DNA from: Acanthosoma haemorrhoidale
Lineage: Eukaryota; Arthropoda; Insecta; Hemiptera; Acanthosomatidae
Direction of reading: 5' to 3'
Assembly (NCBI GenBank): GCA_930367205.1
Contig: OV884009.1
Coordinates: 116,387,454 to 116,451,453 of the forward strand
Length of the DNA: 64,000 bases
The notes beneath the pieces are model-generated. The model was not told where the DNA came from and did no database searches. It was given only the letters and a program-made list of their open reading frames with translations. The stretch's first letter is position 1, and each line of letters opens with the position of its first letter. Below are positions 54,611 to 64,000 of the stretch, one piece after another. The translations under genes and the position numbers were made by a program.

Positions 54611-57301
54611 GTGGATCCTTCCGACTCCTTATCCATTCTCTTTTGGAATGCGAATGGTGTTCGCACCCACACTAACGAACTGACAGCACTACTCCATGAC
54701 AAAAACATCGATGTAGCTCTTATTACTGAAACAAGACTTTCAAGTAAACGACCATTTACCGTTCGACAGTACCAGACTTATCGAACTGATCACCCAGATG
54801 GAAGAGCTCATGCAGGTACCGCTGTCATTGTCCATAACTCCATATCCCATCACATAGTTCCTTTGGTAGCACATGATTTCCTTCAATCCACTGCAGTGTC
54901 AATCACCACCCTCACTTTTCCCCTCACTCTAGCATCAGTGTACTGCCCTCCCAATAAATCCATTCCCGATTCCCAATTCATCTCCTTTCTAGACTCCATC
55001 GGGCATCGTTTCCTTGTGGGTGGGGACTTTAACGCAAAGCACCAACACTGGGGCTCAAGATCCACAAATACACGAGGACGTGCTTTGCTGTCTGCACTCA
55101 CACGGAGACATTGCTCCACTATCTCTCCTGACACAGCTACCTATTGGCCATCAGATCCCAACCGAAATCCAGATCTCCTTGACTTTTTCTTCTACAATAG
55201 TTTAGGAACACTAAACTATTCACTCAAGCGCCTCGATGACCTCTCCTCTGATCATAGTCCTTTATTATTAACCATTTCCCTAAGACCAATTCACAAACTG
55301 CCTCCCCCTTCATTTATTAGTGGCCCAGTTGACTGGGACCACTTCCGTCAGCTTCTTACAGAGTCCGTAAACCTCAAATTATCCCTGAAAACATCCCAAG
55401 ACCTAGACGATGCAGTGCATTCTTTCACTACTCTGGTCCAGAGGTCGGCTTGGGAGGCATCGTCACCCCATCGTCACCCAAGAATCCACAATCATAATCG
55501 TTTACCTCAACATCTCAAAGATCTAATCAAATCCAAACGCCGCTCTAGAACAGTGTGGCAAAGATCCCGGCATCCTGCTGATCGCCGCTCGTACAATCAG
55601 TACTGCCGATTGGTAAAGCGGCGATTGGCATCCTTCCGTTCCGATTCTTTCAATTCCTACCTCTCCTCTCTGTCTACCAGGGATAACTCCTTGTGGAATG
55701 TAACCAAAAAAATCCTAAAGTATCAACCTGTTTCACATCCACTCCGTCGTGATGATGGGTCCTGGGCGGCCTCGGATGGAGATAGGTCGGAGGAATTTGC
55801 TCTGCATCTTACCCATACTTTCACACCTCACCTTTCTCATCAAAGCCATACTCACAGCAAAACTGTGGAAGATTTCCTCACTTCACCTATTCCTCTCTCT
55901 CTTCCACCAAAAGCCGTTAATCCCTCTGAGGTCAAATACCTTCTGAAAAACTTACCTTACAGAAAATCCCCTGGATATGATCTCCTACCTCCTCAAATTC
56001 TCAAACAAATTCCTCCTAAAGCCATAACCTTCCTAACCTACATATATAATTGCATTATCCGAACGACACACTTTCCTCTCCTCTGGAAACATTCCATTAT
56101 TGTCCTATTCGCCAAACCCGGTAAACCACCCAATGACGCCTCATCTTACCGTCCAATTAGCCTACTCCCTATCCTCTCAAAAATATTTGAGAAACTCCTA
56201 CTAAAACGTCTACTTCCAATTGTTGAATCCAAAAACCTTTTTCCCACACACCAGTTTGGTTTCCGCCAACGACATTCCACTGCTCAACAAGGCCTTCGCG
56301 TTGTTGATCACATCTCCTCAGCCCTTCAAACCAAAAAGTATTGCACTGCTGCCTTTCTGGACATAGCTCAAGCTTTTGACAGGGTCTGGCACGCAGGCTT
56401 GCTTTACAAGCTCAAAGGATATTTACCACAAACCCTATTCCTAATCCTACAATCCTACCTTTCAAACCGTTTCTCCCAAGTCCGCTGTGGTTTAGAATAT
56501 TCTAACTACTATCCCATTAAAGCAGGAGTTCCACAGGGCAGTGTCCTAGGCCCCATCCTCTATAACCTATACACCGCTGATGTCCCTTCTACTTCCAACA
56601 CCTTCTTGGCTACATTTGCAGATGACACTGCAGTCTTGTCATCCCACCCAGACCCCGACATAGCATCCCATAACCTTCAAAAACACCTTGACGAGATCGA
56701 GTATTGGTGCAATCAATGGCGGATCAAAGTTAATGAAGCAAAATGCTCCCACATTACCTTCACCCTTTGTCGCAAGACTTGTCCATTAGTTTATTTTAAT
56801 TCTATTCCTCTCCCAGTAACCGAGACAGTACGGTACTTAGGCTTCCATCTCGACAAACGACTGACCTGGAACCCACATACGAGACTAAAAAGACAAGAAC
56901 TAAACAGACGCTTTGGACAACTGTACAGACTACTTCAAAGGACATCCCATCTCTCAATAGAAAATAAACTACTAATCTACAAAGTTATACTTAAACCAAT
57001 CTGGACATACGGAATAGAGCTATGGGGGACAGCAAAAAAGTCGAACATCAAGCGTATCCAATCCTTTCAATCCAAAGTCCTGAGAACAATAGTAAATGCC
57101 CCTTATTATGTCAGCAACAAAACCCTTCATAACGACCTTAATAAACCCTACATTCTAGAACTCATCCCTTCCAAGTTTATGAAATTCCACAGTAGCCTTT
57201 CCAACCACCCTAATCCTGTAGCACAGTCTTTGCACTGCGCCACTCATCCCTATAATCCTCCTCGGAGACTGAAACGGCAGTGGCCTCGTGACCTGCTATA
57301 A
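54611..57301 (+). CDS. ORF2 protein: apurinic-type endonuclease and reverse transcriptase
   Basis: It is an 896-codon open frame. Residues about 8-225 form the endonuclease (ILFWNANGV, ITETRL, GGDFNAKHQHWGS near 136, SDHSPLLL near 215). Residues about 490-750 form the RT: YRPISLLPILSKIFEK, QFGFRQRHSTAQQ, AFLDIAQAFDRVW near 582, GVPQGSVLGPILYN near 639 and the FADD catalytic box near 670. The C-terminus ends LKRQWPRDLL. The enzyme nicks the target and copies the LINE RNA at the nick. The frame starts with GTG directly after the ORF1 TAA, and the only methionine is residue 857, so translation cannot start at an internal AUG. The broken minus copy has the same junction. Confidence 0.93.
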   Translation: MDPSDSLSILFWNANGVRTHTNELTALLHDKNIDVALITETRLSSKRPFTVRQYQTYRTDHPDGRAHAGTAVIVHNSISHHIVPLVAHDFLQSTAVSITTLTFPLTLASVYCPPNKSIPDSQFISFLDSIGHRFLVGGDFNAKHQHWGSRSTNTRGRALLSALTRRHCSTISPDTATYWPSDPNRNPDLLDFFFYNSLGTLNYSLKRLDDLSSDHSPLLLTISLRPIHKLPPPSFISGPVDWDHFRQLLTESVNLKLSLKTSQDLDDAVHSFTTLVQRSAWEASSPHRHPRIHNHNRLPQHLKDLIKSKRRSRTVWQRSRHPADRRSYNQYCRLVKRRLASFRSDSFNSYLSSLSTRDNSLWNVTKKILKYQPVSHPLRRDDGSWAASDGDRSEEFALHLTHTFTPHLSHQSHTHSKTVEDFLTSPIPLSLPPKAVNPSEVKYLLKNLPYRKSPGYDLLPPQILKQIPPKAITFLTYIYNCIIRTTHFPLLWKHSIIVLFAKPGKPPNDASSYRPISLLPILSKIFEKLLLKRLLPIVESKNLFPTHQFGFRQRHSTAQQGLRVVDHISSALQTKKYCTAAFLDIAQAFDRVWHAGLLYKLKGYLPQTLFLILQSYLSNRFSQVRCGLEYSNYYPIKAGVPQGSVLGPILYNLYTADVPSTSNTFLATFADDTAVLSSHPDPDIASHNLQKHLDEIEYWCNQWRIKVNEAKCSHITFTLCRKTCPLVYFNSIPLPVTETVRYLGFHLDKRLTWNPHTRLKRQELNRRFGQLYRLLQRTSHLSIENKLLIYKVILKPIWTYGIELWGTAKKSNIKRIQSFQSKVLRTIVNAPYYVSNKTLHNDLNKPYILELIPSKFMKFHSSLSNHPNPVAQSLHCATHPYNPPRRLKRQWPRDLL

Positions 57302-57481
57302 TCGCGTGACAGTGGGAGTCCTGGCAATGGCCAATTTCTCCAATCATGTCCTAGTATGAATGAGCGAGTGAATGATGACTGTAAATATGGTATGAATGAG
57401 ATCATTTATTTGTATTATTATTGCCTTATAAAAGGCAGATTGTAATTATTTCACAATAAAGTTCTGATTTGTTGTTGTTAA
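57302..57481 (+). other. 3' UTR of the full-length LINE
   Basis: It contains the block GAATGATGACTGTAAATATG, GCCTTATAAAAGGCAGATTG (a short inverted repeat around TTATAAAA) and AATAAAG close to the end. The tail is (TTG)n-like rather than poly-A. Pieces of this UTR recur at 58200-58570, 59451-59586 and 63060-63230. Confidence 0.8.
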
Positions 57482-57493
57482 AGATTATATTCG
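57482..57493. repeat. Target site duplication AGATTATATTCG (right)
   Basis: This is the partner of 52910-52921. Confidence 0.85.
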
Positions 57494-57760
57494 AAAATAT
57501 TTCCAACTTAACTGGCCAATATACATGCCTTTGGTTTTTGTTTCTTGGATTTGACATGCTTACTGATGGCAGACTTTGATTAAGTTCAATTCAAGATTTA
57601 AAAACAATTTTTACTGAATCTTTAGTGAATATAGATTCCCACATGAGGGTAAAATATTCAGAGTCTTCATCTGACAACTCCAAGTAACGTCATAAAATAA
57701 ATTATACCACCATAAATTTGTTTATGACATGATGGTTTTGCTCATTAATTTACCATTAGG

Positions 57761-58570
57761 TATTTAGGCTTCCATCTCGACAAAAGACTGACATGGAACC
57801 CACACACGAGGCTAAAAAGACAAGAACTAAACACGCTTTGGACAACTGTACAGACTACTTCGAACGACATCCCATCTCTCAATAGAAAATAAACTACTTA
57901 TTTACAAAGTTATACTTAAGCCAATCTGGACATACGGAATAGAGCTATGGGGGACAGCAAAAAAGTCAAACATCAAGCGCATCCAATCCTTTTAATCAAA
58001 AGTCCTGAGAACAATAGTAAATGCCCCTTATTACGTCAGAAACAAAACCCTTCACAATGATCTGAATATACCTTATATTATTGAACTCATCCCTTCCAAG
58101 TTCATAAAATTCCATAGTAACCTATCCAACCACCCTAATTCCCTAGCACAGTCATTGCACTGCACCACTCATCCCTATAATCCTCCTCGGAGATTAAAAT
58201 GGCAGTGGCCCCGTCACCTGCTATAATTAAGTGTTAGTGGGAGTCCTGGCAATGGCCAGTTTCTCTAATCATGTCCGGAGCATCTGTGGCTCTCACGCTC
58301 TTGGTCAGCCTCCGCTGGCTCTTATCCAGTGACGCGGCTGACGTAGGAGCGTGGGGGACTTCCCAAGACTCCGCTGCTTCCTTCGCATGCGAGGGAGGTG
58401 ACAATCATGTGAAGGGGGGCCTCTGGGCTGTTTGTAAATATTGTATGAATGAGCGAGTGAATGATGAATTGTAAATATGGTATGAATGATAACATTTATC
58501 TCAATTATTTATTGCCTAATAAAAAGGCAGATTGTAATTTTATCTTAATAAATTTGCTGAAAAAAAAAAA
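57761..58570 (+). mobile_element. Jockey-clade LINE, 5'-truncated copy
   Basis: Homology starts abruptly at TATTTAGGCTTCC, inside the RT, and continues through the ORF2 end (TGGCAGTGGCC) and the 3' UTR to an A-rich tail at about 58558-58580. It has frameshifts (for example AAACACGCTTTGG). The UTR carries about 150 extra bases (58280-58430) absent from the full-length copy. Such 5' truncation is the usual outcome of LINE insertion. Confidence 0.88.
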
Positions 58571-58580
58571 TAAAAAAAAA

Positions 58581-59450
58581 TTTATCATTACAAAACAAAG
58601 TATTCCTTAAAGAAAAAATAACTTACCATACATACTACTAAGCTACACAACCTTGGAAAGGTCGCAAAAGAACGAATAAAACATTGTCTTACACACAGAC
58701 AACATTCATTAAGTTTTCGACGAGTAGTAGACTTGACAACATGCATTTCCACAGAGCTAAGGATTGAATAAAATATATTAAAATCTTCGACAATACTAAC
58801 TATTATTGTTATATAATATAATAGGAAACATTAAACCTCATCGATGAGATCGAAGTTTCCAACATCCATTTGGTACACTCATGTAGGTTTCAAAGAATTG
58901 AATACCCAATATGTCCCTCTTCGCTATTTGTGTTTCTGCGAAATCCGAGCCAGCTTGGCAAGGTCAAAAGCAGTTATTTCTTCAATTTTCCCAGCCATCT
59001 CAAACTGAGTGGTAAATTCAATTAAAGACGGTCGGGGGGCCGGCATTTCTTTCCCTCTTTAAAAGTGAGAGGCATCTGAAATCAATACTTGATAACACAA
59101 TAAAGTATGAGGTTATTAAAGGCATTATTGCTTGAATCAGAATTCCAGCAGAATTGGAAATGAGACCTTAATCGGCTTAATTCACGGACGCCGACTGGCG
59201 CCTAAGTGCATAAATATGCATAAGACATAATTTTTATAATGACTGAACGATAAGCCGAAAAGAAAAAAAAGTCTTTTCTGTGTTCTCAAACAGAAGGAAA
59301 GTGATGGAATTGTTCCATATTTTTGAAGACATGACCAGTAGTGATTATATGTCATTATATACACTTTCATACAACTTCGAGCCACCTACAGTGGATATTG
59401 ACTCTTGGGATTATAAATTATCTTGATCTGTTTTAAGCCCACTGGATGGT
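58581..59450. other. AT-rich DNA, nothing recognised
   Basis: No open frame above 67 codons and no repeat match that I could support. Confidence 0.45.
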
Positions 59451-59586
59451 GTGTGGGTGACAACGATATGTATTTGCGAGGTCTCAGGGCTGTTTGCAAA
59501 CACTGCATGAATGTAAATTGTAAATAAGGTATGAATGAAAACATTTATCACAACTACTTCTTCACAAATCACAATAAAGATATTTA
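59451..59586 (+). mobile_element. LINE 3' UTR fragment
   Basis: It matches the extra UTR segment and 3' end of the truncated copy (GGGCTGTTTGCAAACACTGC, GTAAATAAGGTATGAATGAA, CACAATAAAG). It has no coding part. Confidence 0.6.
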
Positions 59587-62500
59587 TTTTTTCCCCATAT
59601 TTCGGTTATTTACAATTATTTTTATTAAAGAAAATGAATTGTTTATCGTCAAATGTACTGAATAGTTCTTTCACAACTATTTAATAAGATTTCAAAAAAA
59701 AAACATATGCAGGGTCTCTCACCCTCACTCGATTATAATATTGTTTCTTCACTTTTTTTCGTGTTTAATTTCATTCATTGATCTAAAAAATCTTTTAAAC
59801 AACAGTAAAACGGTAAGGCTACTATTCCATGGATCAGCAAGCATTATGAATGGAAAGATTCCTGTCCAATGAGGAGAATCATGAGTAGATATGAACCTAA
59901 AATGTTTCCTTGCTCCCTTGCTAGCAGCGCAAAGGGCATTCTGCACATTGGCCTAAATGTGTAGAGGAAGGGTAGGCTTCAATTGACCAGAATTGGCGAG
60001 AGTTGGCTTAGGGTCTGGGAGCGGTCTTTCTCCCTACATTAAAGAGTGCCCGTTGGTGAAACATGAAACATGGTAGACACGCCACTATTGCTCTCCATGT
60101 TGGGCCAACTATTGGCCAAATGTGTAGAGGGGCCTTAACTGTTTACAGAGCAAAAGATGTCCTCATAAAGCAATGACAAAAACCTAAACAAATAATTACT
60201 TTTAGGATTGATATACCGAACAAACACTAGAGGAGGTGAGCACCACAACAAAACCTTTCACTTATTAGGATACATTTATATTATTATAATTCTGCAGCAC
60301 AAACAGAGGAAATATTTAAATTCAAGTCGAATTGTTTCTAGTATTTACATAATGACATTACGCTTATATGAAATCTGGTGTAAAAACGAACCACAATCAT
60401 CGTCGTTCTTGATTATGAATAAAGTCTTTATTAAAGTACATATAAACTTATATTTAGGAAAAATCGTAAAGACAAAAACCTAACGAAAAAACAAAGGAAA
60501 TATTTTAAATAAAACAATTATTGCTTGAGGGGAAACTATTCTACCTCAACATCCAAGCTAAAAAGTAATTTTTTAATAGGAATTCTAATCATAAACGATT
60601 TGATCTAATTAATGTAAAACTAATTATGTTAAATTGAGTAGTCTTAGACAAACATATTTTGGTTATTTTAAACCTACTAAAAAGACAAAACAGACCCCGT
60701 TACAGCTAAACCGAGGAGAATAATTAAAAATCCTAAATTAACTTAAGTTTTGGTCGAAAGTAAATTATACTCCATCTCGGAAAGTAAGGAATTAATTGTT
60801 ATTTATTGGATCCGGAAGGTAGGAAAATCTTACAAAGAAGAAGAGAAAAAGAAATAAAGAAAAACCCAGCTAGGGGTTGAACAATGCTTTTTCATGCCCA
60901 GAACCCACTCTGAATCAAATATCAGGGGATCCATCCAGGACAATATTACGAAAATATGGCGGTAGGTATACAGCAATAAAAATATACTCGATACATTTTT
61001 ACATCTTATTTATGACGTATATTTTTCCCGATCCCTAAGGAAGAGGCCATAATTTTAAATGGCTGCAGAATATTCATCTTGCGTATATGTCAAAGTATTG
61101 ACTAGCAGAAACATAAAAAAAACAGTAATTATCTATAAATCAATTATTTATTGATTGGATATGCCTGAATTTTGACTAAACATTGACACAATATATACTT
61201 ATTCAGACAATACTAATACTATAATGACAAAATTCATTCATAAACTGCAATAACAAATACAGAATTATATCTCCTAGGACACGTAAATAGTTTGTGTTTT
61301 CGGTGAACCGTGCAGCTATCAACAGGAATATATATTTAAAAAGCAGTGATAACTTATGTTTGGTTTGGGATTAAAATCCTGCTGGTAAATATTGAGGATA
61401 TTCTATCTCATGACAAGAGGTTCCTTTTAGGATTATAAATTATAAATTCAGGACAGAATCGAATCAAAATGATCAGATTTGTATATGGAACTTAGCAGGT
61501 ATCAGGCTGTAGAAGCAGGTATAGTATTATCACAATTATATAATATTGTAAAAAAAGATCACCAAGACCATCCCGATTCTTATCCGAGCCTGCAGGATGA
61601 GAATCCTATTAAAATAGGAAATACATTGATTGATGGGATCCATGAATGATGTAGACAAGTTGTATGTGCCATAGGATGTTACAATTGATCTTCTTTTTTA
61701 AGTTAAATTTCTTTTACATTAAAAAAAAATATTTACGATTGGCCCGTGGGTTTTTTACTACATAATTGGGTAAAATATTTCTTTCTAGAATGATTCGATT
61801 AAAACACCTCATTTCAGGTGTAATTTATTAACTTCACGAACTTATCCCTATTCATTAATTAGCAGATGATTATCCAGTATTAAATAATTTAATTATGAGC
61901 ATCGTGTTTCTTATATAATTTTATTCAATATGTTTCAAGAAAAACAATAACAATTTCGCTGTGCTAGTTAAAAATGAAACCTAAGTTTTGAAAGCTAAGT
62001 TTTTATAATCGCATTTTCTATGAAAAGCTGGAAATATTGAGGGAAAACTTCTCACTGCGTCATCCCCTCGACAATATACATCGTTTGAGAAGTACCAAGC
62101 GTTTCATTTGGTTCCATCTCGAGTGCGGAAATGAGAGAGCACACTGGAAGGCTGAGGACCTTGATTGAGAAGCGATTGTGTAAAGTAAAGACTAAAACAA
62201 AGCATAAAGCAAATCAACCTTGTATTTACATTCTCTATAGCAATCGAGGTAGCTTCCAAATAAGGTCCACACTCTCAAATGAAGTCTGGCTCATTGAAAA
62301 TGAAGTTTTTAGCTGGCCTCACACTACCTTTGGAATATATTGATACCTCATACAGTATTCATGATACTTCGTATTACAGAAAGTAATATTATCAGATAAA
62401 AATTATAGAGAAACAGTCGGTTGAGCAGGTGAGACCAGCCTGAGGTGAGACGCAACTGAAACCTCTATACTGATTAAGTGCCATACAATGCCCTTATGCA

Positions 62501-63059
62501 GTTATCAATTGTACTCAGTACTCACCCAGAGCTTCTAATTGATAATACCATGCCTTAAATCTATCAATGATCAGTGGAATAAAATTAAAAAAAATTCAAG
62601 TCAAGTTTGAGGCACTAAATAATTAAAGATTTGGTTACGGCCGCGGCCGTGGAAACGGTTTAATACGGTTTTTGTAATTACATTCCACTAAATCCCAAAT
62701 GCATATTAGATATTATGAATAAGGACGTTGAGATCTGTAAGTATAGACTGCTTAATATGTCAGGTAAGCAATAATTTTGTCGATTACAAGAGCCTTCATT
62801 ATTTTTGATGGGTTTAATTTAGTTTTTAAAATATCCATAGTATTAAGTAATACTTAAAAGACGAAATTAAATTAGTGATGCCGACAAATTGCGAACACAA
62901 TTTTTATTATAACTCTTTGATAATTTAATTCCCTTTTTATCGCAACCATTTAATTAATACATATTATTAATTAGAACTTCTGATTTGTTAGTGTCAGTTA
63001 TCGGTAGCCACGTGTAAAGGTTGTGAATATTGTATTCCAGGACAGTTCCATATTTAGCT
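59587..63059. other. AT-rich DNA, nothing recognised
   Basis: Two direct 20-bp repeats (TTGGCCTAAATGTGTAGAGG near 59950 and TTGGCCAAATGTGTAGAGG near 60114) may bound a small element. There is no open frame above 91 codons. Confidence 0.4.
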
Positions 63060-63230
63060 ATGATTATCGCATGCAAAGGAGGCAACAGCCGTGTGGGCTT
63101 GGGGGGCTGGATAATTCTTGGGCAATGATGAATTGTAAATATGGTATGAATGAAAACATTTATCTCAATTATTTATGGCCTATTAAGTATTAAGGCAGAT
63201 TGTAATTTCATCATAATAAAGTTGTTTATA
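63060..63230 (+). mobile_element. LINE 3' UTR fragment
   Basis: It contains ATGATGAATTGTAAATATGG, TATGAATGAAAACATTTATC, AAGGCAGATTGTAATTTCAT and AATAAAG in the same order as the 3' end of the copy at 57761. It is a short, 5'-truncated insertion. Confidence 0.7.
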
Positions 63231-64000
63231 CAAAATATTACAAAAGAACAAATAGTAGAGGGAAAAGGTTTCCCTCGGCAATTGCTGGAATTAATTATTA
63301 TGTTTTCGTGGAACATGTTCTCCCTTTTACAATACATAGCGGAATAGAATTTAAATCACCATCGAGTGCTTAACAAGTATTTCATTCCACGAGAATCTGA
63401 TTCATACAATTGAAATATATTGGGTTTCCTGTTTGGCCTGGAAACAATACGTTACAGTAAATTTGTTTAAATCTAAAAACTTAAATTAATTTATGGATAT
63501 ATTCCTTCATTATAGGTAATTATATGTATGAGAGTTATATACTAAGTTCTTTGATAAAAGAAAATAAATATAAAAATGCGTCTGGCTTTAAAAACAAGCA
63601 CATAATAAAAAAAAAAAAAAAACCACACAGATAGGTTCTTGGCCGAATCATATAACCTCAGTAATATTGTGGGGTTTCACCGCCATTGTGCAATAGTTCC
63701 TCAGCGATAGTAAAAAGTATCCACTATATGCAACACTTTAAAGTTACATATGTACACTTTTTATTAAAAGAAAGGGTCTGCTGAACATTTACAGCTCAAA
63801 TTTTTCATCATGGTATGTGTCATTGATGAGTGGTATGCCAAAATAGTTTTTTTTCTTTTAGCCACTATAGAAACCGCTTTTTCCGCAATTCCCACCCAAA
63901 CCAATCTTAGGAACAAAATTTTTTTTTTGACAATGTTTTAACTTAATTGATTTTAATTGTTTAAAGTGTGATTTCATAATTAAAATAAAGTAGTTCTGGT
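63231..64000. other. AT-rich DNA, nothing recognised
   Basis: It has a poly-A run at 63607 and a poly-T run near 63920. No gene or repeat is supported. Confidence 0.45.

Larger units (their letters stand above)
52922..57481 (+). mobile_element. Jockey-clade LINE, full length, 4,560 bp
   Basis: The element begins GAGTACTGCGCCTGCGC and ends AATAAAGTTCTGATTTGTTGTTGTTAA, between perfect 12-bp duplications. It has a 394-bp leader, ORF1 with zinc knuckles, ORF2 with endonuclease and reverse transcriptase, and a 180-bp 3' UTR. The leader contains a GTGGGGATAGGA tandem (about 53170-53205) and a poly-T run (53262-53284). ORF2 is fully open; ORF1 has one 43-bp net deletion. The clean duplication suggests a recent insertion. 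Confidence 0.93.

Overview
The window looks like intergenic or intronic DNA from an AT-rich animal genome, most likely an insect. The inference rests on the transposon mix: a jockey-clade and an R1-clade LINE, errantivirus-like Ty3/Gypsy elements (one with an F-type envelope), and Tc1/mariner elements. I found no convincing host gene. Almost every large open frame is a transposon gene or a shadow of one, and the rest is AT-rich DNA in which I see at most one possible exon and one possible promoter.

Layout. 1-2512 is the 5' end of an LTR retrotransposon on the minus strand: a Gag frame that leaves the window at base 1, a primer binding site and an LTR. 3637-6612 is a short non-autonomous LTR element on the minus strand with a perfect 5-bp target duplication (AACGG). 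6613-12964 is mostly unexplained AT-rich DNA. 12965-18713 is a nest: two inverted solo LTRs of the left-edge family flank a (TA)n tract, and a recent 4.4-kb Gypsy-like element sits in that tract. 19946-30370 holds remnants of a CR1/L2-like LINE (minus). Between them lies a solo LTR of the 3637-6612 family (TSD ATAGG), itself split by a 7-kb errantivirus-like provirus with gag, pol and env. 31486-37250 carries three decayed DNA transposons. 37300-41460 is a broken jockey-clade LINE (minus). 42050-43930 and 51045-51815 are R1-clade fragments. 52922-57481 is a full-length jockey-clade LINE with a 12-bp target duplication, followed by three truncated copies or 3'-UTR pieces of the same family.

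How the parts work together. Each young retroelement keeps a recognisable plan (LTR, primer site, gag, pol, polypurine tract, LTR; or ORF1 then ORF2), but each carries breaks although its LTRs or target duplications look recent. This suggests either mobilisation in trans by intact relatives or very recent decay (assembly errors are also possible). The points I would look at first are a jockey ORF2 that has no usable AUG and follows ORF1 in the same frame after one stop codon; a textbook -1 slippery heptamer in the gag-pol overlap of the provirus; an integrase lacking its catalytic glutamate; a 31-bp near-perfect hairpin at 50421-50492 that no transposon explains; and repeated insertion of different LTR families into TA repeats.
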